A DNA stretch of 64,000 nucleotides from Rhodobacterales bacterium HKCCE4037 (lineage in GTDB: Bacteria > Pseudomonadota > Alphaproteobacteria > Rhodobacterales > Rhodobacteraceae). The stretch lies in NCBI GenBank assembly GCA_015689645.1, contig WVSM01000006.1, positions 208,472 to 272,471 of the forward strand, in the 5' to 3' direction. The notes below the pieces were generated by a model. The model worked only from the letters and a program-made list of their open reading frames with translations, did not search any database and was not told the origin of the DNA. Each line of letters starts with the position of its first letter. Within the stretch, counting starts at the first letter, position 1. Made by a program: the position numbers and the translations under genes. Shown one piece after another: positions 15,836 to 24,507 of the stretch.

Positions 15836-17194
15836 TTATCCCTTCTTCGCCTTGATCGCGCGCAGCCGGTCCATCAGTTTCACGGCGAGGCCGGGCTTGT
15901 TCACCTGTTTCGCCCGCGCCAGCGCCAGCGCGCCATCGGGCACGTCCTCCGTCACGACAGAGCCGCTGCCCGTCATCGCGCGCGCGCCGATCGTCACCGG
16001 GGCGACCAGCATCGTGTCCGAGCCGATGAAGGCGCCTTCGCCGATCACAGTGCGGTGCTTCATGACGCCGTCGTAATTGCAGGTCACCGTGCCCGCGCCA
16101 AGGTTCGCCCGCGCGCCGACGGTCGCGTCACCCACGTAGGAGAGGTGGTTCACCTTCGCGCCTTCGCCGATTTCCGCCGCCTTCACCTCGACGAAATTGC
16201 CGATCTTCGCGTCGTTGCCGATCTCCGCCCCGGGACGCAGGCGCGCATAGGGGCCGACCACCGCACCGGCGCTGACGTGGCAGCCTTCGAGGTGGCTGAA
16301 GGCGCGGATGCGGGCCTCGGATTCGACGGTCACATCGGGGCCGAAGACGACGTTCGGCTCGATCTCCGCATCGCGGCCCACGTAGGTGTCGAGCGCGAAG
16401 AAGACCGTGTCGGGGGCCTGCATGGTGACACCGTTCTCCAGCATCTCGGCCCGGCGCAGCGCCTGGAAATGCGCCTCCGCGCGGGCGAGTTCGGTGCGGG
16501 AGTTGATGCCGAGCGTCTCGGCCTCGTCGCAGACCACCGCCGTCGCGGTCAGGCCACTGGCGCTGGCCAATGCCGGCACGTCCGTCAGGTAGTATTCACC
16601 GTTGGCATTGTCGTTGCCGACCTTTCGCAGCGTGTCGATCAACACGCCTGCATCGGCGCAGAGAAGTCCGGAATTACAAAGGGTTATCGCCCGTTCTTCA
16701 TCAGTCGCATCCTTGTGCTCGACGATCCTTTGCAGAATGTCGCCCTCCATCACCAGCCGCCCGTAACCGGTCGGGTCGGCCGACTCGAAGCCGAGCATCA
16801 CGATGTCATGTCTGTCCCGCGCCGCAAGCATGGCATCCAGCGTTTCGGGCCGGATGAAGGGCGTGTCCGCGTAAAGCACCACCACGTCGCCCTCGAACCC
16901 TTCCAGCGCGTCGGCGGCTTGCAGGACGGCATGTCCGGTGCCCAGTTGCTCGGCTTGGCGCACGGCGATGGCCTCGGGTGCGATGTCCGCAAGCGCGGCC
17001 TCGACCGCTTCTGCCCCATGGCCGGTCACGACGATGATGCGCGCGGGCTCCAACGGCGCGGCGGAGGCGAGCGCATGGGCCAGCAAGGGCGCCTGTCCAA
17101 GCGGGTGCAGGGGCTTCGGAAGGTCGGAATTCATCCGCGTGCCCGCACCGGCGGCCAGCACCACGAGGGCGAGGGGTCGAGATCGTGCCTGCAT
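15836..17194 (-). CDS. glmU: Bifunctional GlmU (glucosamine-1-P acetyltransferase / GlcNAc-1-P uridyltransferase)
   Basis: The 452-residue protein makes UDP-GlcNAc. The N-terminal uridyltransferase shows LAAGAGTRM, LPKPLHPL and YADTPF. The C-terminal half is a left-handed beta-helix of hexapeptide repeats (for example VGPYARLRPGAEIGNDAKIG), with the acetyltransferase region NHLSYVGDATVGARANLGAGT and NYDGVMKHRT. It is the first gene of the operon with glmS 4 bases downstream. The divergent gph gene starts about 125 bases away, so both promoters should lie in 17195-17319. Confidence 0.97.
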   Translation of the reverse strand: MQARSRPLALVVLAAGAGTRMNSDLPKPLHPLGQAPLLAHALASAAPLEPARIIVVTGHGAEAVEAALADIAPEAIAVRQAEQLGTGHAVLQAADALEGFEGDVVVLYADTPFIRPETLDAMLAARDRHDIVMLGFESADPTGYGRLVMEGDILQRIVEHKDATDEERAITLCNSGLLCADAGVLIDTLRKVGNDNANGEYYLTDVPALASASGLTATAVVCDEAETLGINSRTELARAEAHFQALRRAEMLENGVTMQAPDTVFFALDTYVGRDAEIEPNVVFGPDVTVESEARIRAFSHLEGCHVSAGAVVGPYARLRPGAEIGNDAKIGNFVEVKAAEIGEGAKVNHLSYVGDATVGARANLGAGTVTCNYDGVMKHRTVIGEGAFIGSDTMLVAPVTIGARAMTGSGSVVTEDVPDGALALARAKQVNKPGLAVKLMDRLRAIKAKKG

Positions 17195-17319
17195 GTAACG
17201 CCTTTCCTTCGCGTTTTCTGCCTATTAACCAACGGACGCGGCGTGGCATAGCCCTCAGCCGTTCAATTTGGCCGTCAGCCTGTAACAGGATTGCGCGGAA
17301 ACCTGCCGAAAGGGGCCAC

Positions 17320-17985
17320 ATGCGAAGCGTGATTTTCGATCTGGACGGGACGCTGGCCGATACGGCGGGCGACCTGATCGCGGCGGCGAACGCGGCGCTC
17401 GCGCGGCTTGGCCATCCGCCGCAGCTTGTCATGGGGCAGGACGACGCGACGGCCTTCGCGGGCGGGCGCGCCATGTTGCGGCTGGCGGCCGAACGGCTCG
17501 GGATCGCGGATGCGGAGGGGCTGGCCGACGCGGGCTATCAACCGCTGCTCGACGCTTACGGGGCCGAGATCGACACCCACACGGTGCTTTATCCCGGCAC
17601 GCTCGCCGCCGTGGACCGGCTGCGCGCGGCGGGACATCTTACCGGCATCTGCACCAACAAGCCCGAGGGGCTGGCCGTCACGCTGATCGAACGGCTCGGC
17701 CTGACGGCGCGTTTCCCGGCACTGATCGGCGCGGATACCCTGCCGGTGCGCAAACCCGACCCTGCCCCGCTGCTTGAGACGATTGCGCGCCTTGGCGGAA
17801 CGCCTGACAGGGCCGTGCTGATCGGCGACACGATCACCGACCGCAAGACCGCCGCCGCCGCGGGAATTCCCTGCATTCTGGTCACTTTCGGCCCGACGGG
17901 CCGCGCGGTGGCCGACCTCGAGCCGGAGGCGCTGCTGGATCACTACGACAAGCTTGACGCCGTGCTCGACCAACTCCTCCATTGA
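17320..17985 (+). CDS. gph: Phosphoglycolate phosphatase (HAD superfamily)
   Basis: The 221-residue enzyme hydrolyses 2-phosphoglycolate. HAD motif I is FDLDGT with D7 as nucleophile and D9 as acid/base, motif II is the Thr in GICTNKPEG, motif III the Lys in RKPDP, and motif IV GDTITDRKTA. A helical cap domain sits between motifs I and II. The ATG at 17320 follows AAAGGGG by a suitable distance and begins exactly at the fold; the longer open frame overlaps glmU. It probably shares a transcript with the aminotransferase gene that starts 31 bases after its stop. Confidence 0.9.
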   Translation: MRSVIFDLDGTLADTAGDLIAAANAALARLGHPPQLVMGQDDATAFAGGRAMLRLAAERLGIADAEGLADAGYQPLLDAYGAEIDTHTVLYPGTLAAVDRLRAAGHLTGICTNKPEGLAVTLIERLGLTARFPALIGADTLPVRKPDPAPLLETIARLGGTPDRAVLIGDTITDRKTAAAAGIPCILVTFGPTGRAVADLEPEALLDHYDKLDAVLDQLLH

Positions 17986-18016
17986 CGAAATCGCCCGCGC
18001 GCAGGAAGTTCCGACC

Positions 18017-19225
18017 ATGAACAAATCCGTCTTCACCGGAAACTTCACCCAGCAAGAGCCGATCCCCGAAGTGGCGATCGAGGCCGCCGTCGCGGTCATG
18101 CGTTCGGGCCGGCTGCACCGTTACAACACCGCGCCGGGCGAGGCGGGCGAAACCGCGCTGCTCGAGAAGGATTTCGCGGCCTACACCGGTGCGAAATACT
18201 GCCTCGCCGTGGCCTCCGGCGGCTATGCGATCGGCGCGGCGCTGCGGGCCGTGGGGGTGGGGCCGGGCGACAAGGTGCTGACCAACGGCTTCACGCTGGC
18301 CCCGGTGCCGGGCGCCATCGCGGCGGTGAACGCCGTGCCCGTCTTCGTGGAGGTGACCGAGAGCTTGGTGATCGACCTCGATGACCTCGCCGCCAAGATC
18401 GAAAGCTCCGGCGCGAGGGTCCTGCTGCTCAGCCACATGCGCGGGCACCTGTGCGACATGGATCGCTGCATGGAGATCTGTGACGCCACCGGTGTCGCCG
18501 TGATCGAGGATTGCGCCCATACCATGGGCGGTGCATGGCGCGGCGTGCCATCGGGGCGGCACGGATTGGTCGCCTGCTACTCGACCCAGACCTACAAGCA
18601 CATCAATTCCGGCGAGGGCGGGTTGCTGATCTCCGATGACGACGAGGTCATGGCAAAAGCCGTTATGTTGTCGGGTTCCTACATGCTTTATGGCAAGAAC
18701 GGCGCTGCTCCGCCTGTGGATACATTCGAAAAGGTCAAGTACGTGACGCCGAATGTATCGGGCCGGATGGACAATCTGCGCGCCGCGATCCTGCGTCCGC
18801 AGCTGGCCGACCTGCCCGCCCAGATCGAGCGCTGGAACACGCTCTATCGCACGGTGGAGGAGGGGTTGCGCAACACGCCCGGCCTTCAGGTGATCGAACG
18901 GCCCGAGGAGGAGGACATCGTCGGCTCGTCGATCCAGTTCCTTCTGCCGGGCGCCTCGCCCGAAGCGGTGCAATCCGTCGTTGCCGCCTGCGGCGCGCGG
19001 GGGGTGGAGTTGAAATGGTTCGGAGCGGCGGAGCCGGTGGCCTTCACCTCGCGCTACGACAGCTGGCGCTATGCCCCGGCCCAGAGCCTGCCGAAGACCG
19101 ACCGCATCCTGGCAGGACTTCTGGACATGCGCCTGCCGCTGACCTTCTCCGTCGCCGATGCGGCCCTTCTGGCAGAGATCATCCGCGACGAGGTGATGAC
19201 CGGATTGCCCCAGGCCGCCGAGTAG
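18017..19225 (+). CDS. DegT/DnrJ/EryC1-family PLP aminotransferase
   Basis: The 402-residue protein has the sugar aminotransferase fold of the DegT/DnrJ/EryC1/StrS family. The PLP lysine is about K194 in STQTYKHINSGEGG, and IEDCAHTMGG holds the aspartate that contacts the PLP ring nitrogen. No sugar biosynthesis genes surround it, so the substrate is unknown. The ATG at 18017 has AGGAAG 8 bases upstream. A terminator for the opposite strand lies just beyond its stop. Confidence 0.85.
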   Translation: MNKSVFTGNFTQQEPIPEVAIEAAVAVMRSGRLHRYNTAPGEAGETALLEKDFAAYTGAKYCLAVASGGYAIGAALRAVGVGPGDKVLTNGFTLAPVPGAIAAVNAVPVFVEVTESLVIDLDDLAAKIESSGARVLLLSHMRGHLCDMDRCMEICDATGVAVIEDCAHTMGGAWRGVPSGRHGLVACYSTQTYKHINSGEGGLLISDDDEVMAKAVMLSGSYMLYGKNGAAPPVDTFEKVKYVTPNVSGRMDNLRAAILRPQLADLPAQIERWNTLYRTVEEGLRNTPGLQVIERPEEEDIVGSSIQFLLPGASPEAVQSVVAACGARGVELKWFGAAEPVAFTSRYDSWRYAPAQSLPKTDRILAGLLDMRLPLTFSVADAALLAEIIRDEVMTGLPQAAE

Positions 19226-19237
19226 GGACGGGAACAG

Positions 19238-19259
19238 AAAAGGCGGCCCGCAGGCCGCC
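19238..19259 (-). terminator. Intrinsic terminator for the outer-membrane protein gene
   Basis: Reading on the minus strand, a 7-bp stem (GGCGGCC/GGCCGCC, four-base loop) is followed by TTTT and then CTGTTC. It lies 26 bases after the stop of the minus-strand barrel gene and could also help stop the convergent aminotransferase transcript. Confidence 0.65.
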
Positions 19260-19284
19260 CGAATTCACCGACAGGTTGCGGCTT

Positions 19285-19866
19285 TCAGAAGTGCAGCGCC
19301 ACACCCAGGCCAACCGCGTTGGCGTCGATCTGTTCGCCGGCGGAGCCGCCGGCAATAGTGCCGGGATCGGGGTTCATGTGAGTGGAGGTGTAATCCAGAC
19401 GGACCGACACGTTATCGACAAGCAGCATTTCGAGACCGATGCCATATACCAGACCGTCAGCAGTGCCGTCTGCCGTGGTGCCCTGCCCGGTGTATTGGAC
19501 ACTCTGATAGCCGACCGAACCGTAGACCAGCGCATTACCAAGCGCATAGCCACCGCGTACGCGCGCGTTCAGCACACGCTCGAATTCGAAATCTGCGGCG
19601 CCGAGAGTTGTCTGGAACGACGCCGGGCCGGAGAAGCCGACTTCAGCGCCGATGACGAAATTGTCGCCGATGCCGTAGTTGTAGCCGCCGTAGGCACCGA
19701 ACCCGGTGCCTTCCTGAAGCGGTGTAGGCGCCGTGGAATTGTCAAATTCCGGCGAGATGATGTTCGTCGCAAAACCCGCGTAGAAGCCCGTCCACTGGCT
19801 GGCATCCTGAGCGGAGGCTCCGGTGGCGGCAAGTGCGGCTGTGATGGTCAAAGCTGCGAGGCGCAT
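19285..19866 (-). CDS. Small outer-membrane beta-barrel protein (OmpA-like/porin-family barrel)
   Basis: The 193-residue protein has a signal peptide ending at ASAQ. The rest alternates polar and aromatic residues as in an eight-stranded barrel (WTGFYAGFATN, GFGAYGGYNYGIGDNFVIGAEVGFSG, NARVRGGYALGNALVYGSVGYQ, VSVRLDYTSTHM). It ends with a terminal Phe (LGVALHF), the outer-membrane targeting signal. No OmpA peptidoglycan-binding domain is present. AGGAC lies shortly before the ATG. The gene has its own terminator. The exact role is unknown. Confidence 0.82.
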   Translation of the reverse strand: MRLAALTITAALAATGASAQDASQWTGFYAGFATNIISPEFDNSTAPTPLQEGTGFGAYGGYNYGIGDNFVIGAEVGFSGPASFQTTLGAADFEFERVLNARVRGGYALGNALVYGSVGYQSVQYTGQGTTADGTADGLVYGIGLEMLLVDNVSVRLDYTSTHMNPDPGTIAGGSAGEQIDANAVGLGVALHF

Positions 19867-20023
19867 GGCAGGTCCTGATAGAGTCGGGCAAGTCGTACCC
19901 CGTTTCGGTTACCATAGCGTCTACGCGGCCGGGGCGAAAGGTAGGGAGGGCAGGCAATTGACCGCAGTGCACCTTTTTGGTGACAGTTCGGCAGGTTCAC
20001 GCTGATTTCTCCGGAGGGATTCC

Positions 20024-20461
20024 ATGAAGCGACTTGTTATCACGGCCTTTTTCACACTGTCCGCCGCCGCGCCTGCGCTGGCCGACTGGCAATACGACCC
20101 ATCCATCGCGCCCGCCGGTATGGCCAGCGGAAACGGAGCCTCGACCGGCCTTGCCGTGTCCTGCGGGAACGGCGGTCTCCCTGCCTTTGAAATCACCGGC
20201 TACACGCTGGGGAACCCGCAAGAGGATTTCGTTCTGCAGATCGACGCCAACCCTGAGGATCTCTACTTCGCCGATTGCCAGGGGACGCGGTGCCTGCTGG
20301 ACATGGACACGATGGAACGGGCGCAGAGCTTCATGGCGCAGTTGCGGGCGGGATCGGTGCTGAGTGTCGGACTCTACAGGCGGGGGTCGCTCGACAGCAT
20401 CCCGTTGGCCGGATCGTCCGCGGCGCTGGATCAACTCTCCGCCCGCGGCTGCGGCTTTTAA
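20024..20461 (+). CDS. Secreted unknown protein
   Basis: The 145-residue product starts with a signal peptide ([20 protein letters not shown]). The mature part contains cysteines in [14 protein letters not shown] and the C-terminal RGCGF, so disulfides are likely. The segment [19 protein letters not shown] resembles the end of invasion-associated locus B-type (IalB) proteins, but the match is weak and I do not name it. GGAGG precedes the ATG by a good distance. Its TAA overlaps the convergent pyrG stop by 4 bases. Confidence 0.75.
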   Translation: MKRLVITAFFTLSAAAPALADWQYDPSIAPAGMASGNGASTGLAVSCGNGGLPAFEITGYTLGNPQEDFVLQIDANPEDLYFADCQGTRCLLDMDTMERAQSFMAQLRAGSVLSVGLYRRGSLDSIPLAGSSAALDQLSARGCGF

Positions 20462-22101
20462 ACGAGGCGCGAGTTCTCCTTCGCGGCGCGCACGAAATCG
20501 CGAAACAGCGGGTGCGGCGCGAAGGGTTTCGACTTCAGCTCCGGGTGGAACTGCACGCCGATGAACCACGGGTGATCCTTCACCTCGACGATCTCGGGCA
20601 GGCGGCCATCGGGACTCATCCCCGAGAAGATCAGGCCCTGGTCTTCCAGCGCCTCGCGATACTTGATGTCGACCTCGTATCGGTGGCGGTGGCGTTCCTC
20701 GATCGCGGTCGTGCCATAGGCTTCGGCCACCTTTGAGCCTTCCGTCAGCACCGCGTCATAGGCGCCAAGGCGCATGGTGCCGCCCTTGTCGTCGGTCACC
20801 TTGCGTTCGACCTTGTGGTTGCCCTGCACCCATTCCTTGAGGTGGTAAACCACGGGCGTGAAACGCTTTTTCCCGGCCTCGTGGTCGAATTCCTCGGATC
20901 CCGCATCGCCAAGGTCGGCGAGGTTGCGGGCCGCTTCGATCACGGCCATCTGCATGCCGAGACAGATGCCGAGGTAGGGCACCTGCTTTTCCCGCGCGAA
21001 TTGCGCGGCCTTGATCTTGCCTTCCGTCCCGCGCTCGCCGAAGCCGCCGGGCACGAGGATGGCGTGAAATCCTTCGAGATGCGGCGCCACGTCTTCACGC
21101 TCGAAAATCTCGGCATCGACCCATTCGACCTTCACCTTCACGCGGTTGGCCATGCCGCCGTGGGTCAGCGCCTCGGCAATCGACTTGTAGGCATCTTCGA
21201 GCTGCGTGTACTTGCCGACGATGGCGACCTTCACCTCACCTTCGGGGTTGTTGATCCGGTCGGCGACGTCTTCCCAGATGGTTAAATCGGGCTTCGGCGC
21301 GGGGCTGATCTGGAAGGCGTCGAGAACGGCCTGATCGAGTCCCTCGCGGTGGTAGGCCAGCGGTGCCTCGTAGATCGACTTGAGGTCCTGCGCGGCGATC
21401 ACGGCGTCGGGGCGCACGTTGCAGAACAGCGCCAGCTTCTCACGCTCCTTCTCGGGGATCGGACCCTCGGAGCGGCAGACGAGGAGGTCGGGCGCAAGGC
21501 CGATGGAGCGCAATTCCTTGACCGAGTGCTGCGTCGGCTTGGTCTTCAGCTCGCCCGAGGCGGCGATATAGGGCAGCAGCGTCAGGTGCATCAGCACGCA
21601 TTGTCCGCGCGGCTTTTCCTGGATGAACTGGCGGATCGCCTCGAAGAAGGGCAGGCCTTCGATATCGCCGACGGTACCGCCGATCTCGCAGAGCATGAAA
21701 TCGACCTCATCCTCGCCGATGGCGATGAAATCCTTGATCTCGTTGGTGACGTGCGGAATCACCTGGATCGTTTTTCCGAGGTAATCGCCGCGCCGCTCCT
21801 TCTCGAGCACCGAGGTATAGATGCGCCCCGACGACACGGAATCGGTCTTGCGGGCGGGCACGCCGGTGAAGCGTTCGTAATGGCCGAGGTCGAGGTCGGT
21901 CTCAGCCCCGTCGTCGGTGACGAAGACTTCGCCATGTTCGAACGGGCTCATCGTGCCGGGGTCGACGTTCAGGTAAGGGTCGAGCTTGCGCAGCCGCACC
22001 GAGAAGCCGCGTGCCTGCAACAGCGCGCCCAAAGCGGCCGATGCCAAACCCTTGCCGAGCGACGACACGACGCCGCCGGTGATGAATATGAATCGTGCCA
22101 T
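20458..22101 (-). CDS. pyrG: CTP synthase
   Basis: The 547-residue enzyme aminates UTP to CTP using glutamine. The synthetase domain begins [18 protein letters not shown], with ATP/Mg residues in [14 protein letters not shown] and [11 protein letters not shown]. The C-terminal class I glutaminase domain shows PGGFGERG, the nucleophile in GICLGMQM, and FHPE. I chose the ATG at 22101 because it begins the conserved domain; a longer frame upstream is not conserved-looking. secG lies upstream on the same strand, but the terminator at 22243-22270 separates them. Confidence 0.97.
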   Translation of the reverse strand: MARFIFITGGVVSSLGKGLASAALGALLQARGFSVRLRKLDPYLNVDPGTMSPFEHGEVFVTDDGAETDLDLGHYERFTGVPARKTDSVSSGRIYTSVLEKERRGDYLGKTIQVIPHVTNEIKDFIAIGEDEVDFMLCEIGGTVGDIEGLPFFEAIRQFIQEKPRGQCVLMHLTLLPYIAASGELKTKPTQHSVKELRSIGLAPDLLVCRSEGPIPEKEREKLALFCNVRPDAVIAAQDLKSIYEAPLAYHREGLDQAVLDAFQISPAPKPDLTIWEDVADRINNPEGEVKVAIVGKYTQLEDAYKSIAEALTHGGMANRVKVKVEWVDAEIFEREDVAPHLEGFHAILVPGGFGERGTEGKIKAAQFAREKQVPYLGICLGMQMAVIEAARNLADLGDAGSEEFDHEAGKKRFTPVVYHLKEWVQGNHKVERKVTDDKGGTMRLGAYDAVLTEGSKVAEAYGTTAIEERHRHRYEVDIKYREALEDQGLIFSGMSPDGRLPEIVEVKDHPWFIGVQFHPELKSKPFAPHPLFRDFVRAAKENSRLV

Positions 22102-22242
22102 GCCCGAAGTCCCCCGTGCGGATGGTTCGTCGCCCGATGGCGGCCCATCCATGTCTCTTGTCACGGGATTTGAGGATACCCGGATTCGGACAAATTAGAC
22201 AAGGTCAGGCGCGGCCAAAAAGCCAATATCGTGTGGAAAAAG

Positions 22243-22270
22243 AAAAAAGCCACCCCAGATCGGGTGGCTT
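22243..22270 (-). terminator. Intrinsic terminator after secG
   Basis: On the minus strand a 9-bp stem (AAGCCACCC with GGGTGGCTT, six-base loop) runs into TTTTTTCTTTTTCC. It begins about 8 bases after the secG stop and separates secG from pyrG. Confidence 0.88.
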
Positions 22271-22278
22271 CGCTCAGG

Positions 22279-22653
22279 TCACTCGACCGGCGGAAGGGCC
22301 GGGCTGTCGCCGTCGATCGGCGGCAGGAGCGAGTCGACCGGGCCAAGGCCGGTGTCGCCGTCGCTGGCGCCGGTTCCGCTTTCCTCGGCCGGCGGAAGGC
22401 CGCCAAGGGTGTCGAGAAGCGAGGAATCGGCCGAATTCTGCGCCGCGATCACCGTCAGGGTGATCGAGGTGGCGAGGAACGCGATCGCGAAGGCCCAGGT
22501 CAGCTTGCCAAGCGCCGTGGCCGCTTGCCGGCCCGTCATCACGCCGCCGCCACCGCCCATGCCGAGGCCGCCGCCTTCGGAACGTTGCAACAGGACAACG
22601 CCGATCAGGCAGACCGCGAGGATCAGATGGATGACGAGGATGATGTTTTCCAT
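22279..22653 (-). CDS. secG: Preprotein translocase subunit SecG
   Basis: SecG is the small SecYEG partner in protein export. The 124-residue protein has the family layout: first membrane helix (about 3-22), LLQRSEGGGLGMGGG loop, second helix (about 50-70), then an acidic, Pro/Gly/Ser-rich C-terminal tail. The tail of about 50 residues is typical of alphaproteobacterial SecG. The gene stands alone with a strong terminator, and its promoter must lie in the 269-base gap shared with purA. Confidence 0.95.
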   Translation of the reverse strand: MENIILVIHLILAVCLIGVVLLQRSEGGGLGMGGGGGVMTGRQAATALGKLTWAFAIAFLATSITLTVIAAQNSADSSLLDTLGGLPPAEESGTGASDGDTGLGPVDSLLPPIDGDSPALPPVE

Positions 22654-22774
22654 GGTCGTTCTCTCTTCCAATCGGCCGGTATCCCGATCCGCGCCTCACT
22701 TATGGGATGCGACAGCGAGCCGCAAGGCCTTCGCGGCGTCCCTTCGTGGGATGCGTGTTCGGCGTTCCCCCTGA

Positions 22775-22798
22775 CCGTTTCACAGGAAACGGATTTTT
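22775..22798 (+). terminator. Terminator-like hairpin in the secG-purA gap
   Basis: CCGTTTC-ACAG-GAAACGG followed by A and five T residues forms an intrinsic terminator on the plus strand, although no plus-strand gene is annotated before it. It may end an unannotated short RNA from 22654-22774, or it may act as a leader structure for purA, which starts 125 bases later. Confidence 0.6.
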
Positions 22799-22922
22799 GC
22801 AATTTCGCCACTGCAGCGGGATTTTCCTAAGAATTGGTTAACCCTGCCTTCGAAGTTTCCGGTTCCCCCGCACGGCCAGTGCCGTTATAGCCCCTCGGGG
22901 TTTTCGCCATCCGGAGAGATAA

Positions 22923-24218
22923 ATGGCCAACGTCGTGGTTGTCGGCGCCCAGTGGGGCGATGAAGGCAAGGGAAAGATCGTTGATTGGTTGAGCGAACGC
23001 GCCGACGTTATCGCGCGCTTCCAGGGTGGCCATAACGCGGGCCATACGCTCGTGATCGACGGAAAGGTCTACAAGCTGAACGCGCTGCCCTCGGGCGTGG
23101 TGCGCGGCGGCAAGCTGTCGATCATCGGCAACGGCGTGGTTCTGGACCCGTGGCATCTTGTCGAAGAAATCCGCGCCATTCGCGAACAGGGGATCGAGAT
23201 CAGCCCCGAGACGCTGATGATCGCCGAGAACACGCCGCTGATTCTGCCGATCCATGGAGAGCTTGACCGCGCCCGCGAGGAAGCGGCCTCCAAGGGCACC
23301 AAGATCGGCACCACCGGGCGCGGTATCGGCCCGGCCTACGAGGACAAGGTCGGCCGCCGGTCGGTCCGCGTGGCGGACCTGGCGGACGCCGCGACCCTGG
23401 AGGCGCGGGTGGACCGCGCGCTGCAGCACCACGATCCGCTGCGCAAGGGCCTCGGGATCGAGCCCGTGGACCGCGAGGCACTGCTGGCCCAACTGCGCGA
23501 GATCGCGCCGGAGATCCTGCAATACGCCGCCCCGGTCTGGAAGGTGCTCAACGAGAAACGCCGGGCCGGCAAGCGCATCCTCTTCGAAGGGGCGCAGGGC
23601 GCGCTGCTGGACATCGACTTCGGCACCTATCCCTTCGTGACCTCCTCGAACGTGATCGCCGGGCAGGCGGCCACCGGCGTTGGCATCGGGCCGGGCGCGA
23701 TCAACTACGTGTTGGGTCTGGTGAAGGCCTATACGACCCGCGTGGGCGAGGGGCCGTTCCCGGCAGAACTGCATGACGCGGACGGCGCACGCCTGGGCGA
23801 GCGCGGCCACGAATTCGGCACCACCACGGGCCGCAAGCGGCGCTGTGGCTGGTTCGATGCCTGCCTCGTGCGGCAGACCTGCGTAACCTCGGGCGTGACC
23901 GGCATCGCGCTGACCAAGATCGACGTGCTCGACGGGTTCGAGACGCTGAAGATCTGCGTCGGCTACGAGCTGGACGGCGCGCGCCTCGATTACCTGCCGA
24001 CCGCCGCCGAGCAGCAGGCCCGGTGCACGCCGATCTACGAGGAGATGCCGGGCTGGTCGGAATCGACCGAAGGCGCGCGGTCCTGGGCGGACCTGCCGGG
24101 CAACGCGGTGAAATACGTGCGCCGCATCGAGGAATTGATCCAGTGCCCGGTCGCCCTACTGTCCACCTCGCCGGAACGCGACGACACGATCCTCGTGACT
24201 GACCCGTTCGCGGATTGA
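22923..24218 (+). CDS. purA: Adenylosuccinate synthetase
   Basis: PurA joins IMP and aspartate with GTP in AMP synthesis. The 431-residue protein has the N-terminal GTP loop [11 protein letters not shown], the catalytic His in [21 protein letters not shown], and the base-recognition TKIDVLD near the C-terminus. GGAGAGATAA precedes the ATG. It is followed after 16 bases by a DUF2842 gene, and a bidirectional terminator ends the unit. Confidence 0.97.
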   Translation: MANVVVVGAQWGDEGKGKIVDWLSERADVIARFQGGHNAGHTLVIDGKVYKLNALPSGVVRGGKLSIIGNGVVLDPWHLVEEIRAIREQGIEISPETLMIAENTPLILPIHGELDRAREEAASKGTKIGTTGRGIGPAYEDKVGRRSVRVADLADAATLEARVDRALQHHDPLRKGLGIEPVDREALLAQLREIAPEILQYAAPVWKVLNEKRRAGKRILFEGAQGALLDIDFGTYPFVTSSNVIAGQAATGVGIGPGAINYVLGLVKAYTTRVGEGPFPAELHDADGARLGERGHEFGTTTGRKRRCGWFDACLVRQTCVTSGVTGIALTKIDVLDGFETLKICVGYELDGARLDYLPTAAEQQARCTPIYEEMPGWSESTEGARSWADLPGNAVKYVRRIEELIQCPVALLSTSPERDDTILVTDPFAD

Positions 24219-24234
24219 GCAAGAGGGGGACGGC

Positions 24235-24462
24235 ATGGCGCTCAGCTACAAGGCCCGCAAGCGTTGGTCGCTGTTCATCCTGCTGGTCGGGCTGCCGATC
24301 TATATCGCGGCGGTCTGGTTCATTCTGAGCCTGCTGGAAGGCTGGAACATCTGGCTGCAACTGGGCATCTGTTTCGCTTTCTCGATCCTCTGGGCCTTCC
24401 CGCTGAAGGCGGTGTTCCTGGGTGTCGGGAAGGCCGACCCCGACGCGGATCCCGAAAACTGA
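24235..24462 (+). CDS. DUF2842 membrane protein
   Basis: The 75-residue protein has a basic N-terminus (YKARKRW), two membrane helices (about 12-33 and 39-60), and an acidic tail (DPDADPEN), as in the alphaproteobacterial DUF2842 family of unknown function. AAGAGGGGG lies just before the ATG. It is 16 bases behind purA and probably co-transcribed. Confidence 0.85.
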   Translation: MALSYKARKRWSLFILLVGLPIYIAAVWFILSLLEGWNIWLQLGICFAFSILWAFPLKAVFLGVGKADPDADPEN

Positions 24463-24486
24463 AAAGGGGCGCAGAAGCGCCCCTTT
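24463..24486. terminator. Bidirectional terminator
   Basis: A perfect 10-bp inverted repeat (AAAGGGGCGC/GCGCCCCTTT, loop AGAA) immediately follows the DUF2842 stop codon. It also lies 22 bases after the stop of the convergent acidic-protein gene. Short A/T runs at the stem ends serve both strands. Confidence 0.85.
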
Positions 24487-24507
24487 GTTCCTGCTCGACC
24501 GGATGGA

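Noticed and set aside
22688..22830. Small plus-strand gene before purA
   Set aside because: The open frame gives about 42 residues without a ribosome site and contains the terminator hairpin, so a non-coding RNA is more plausible.
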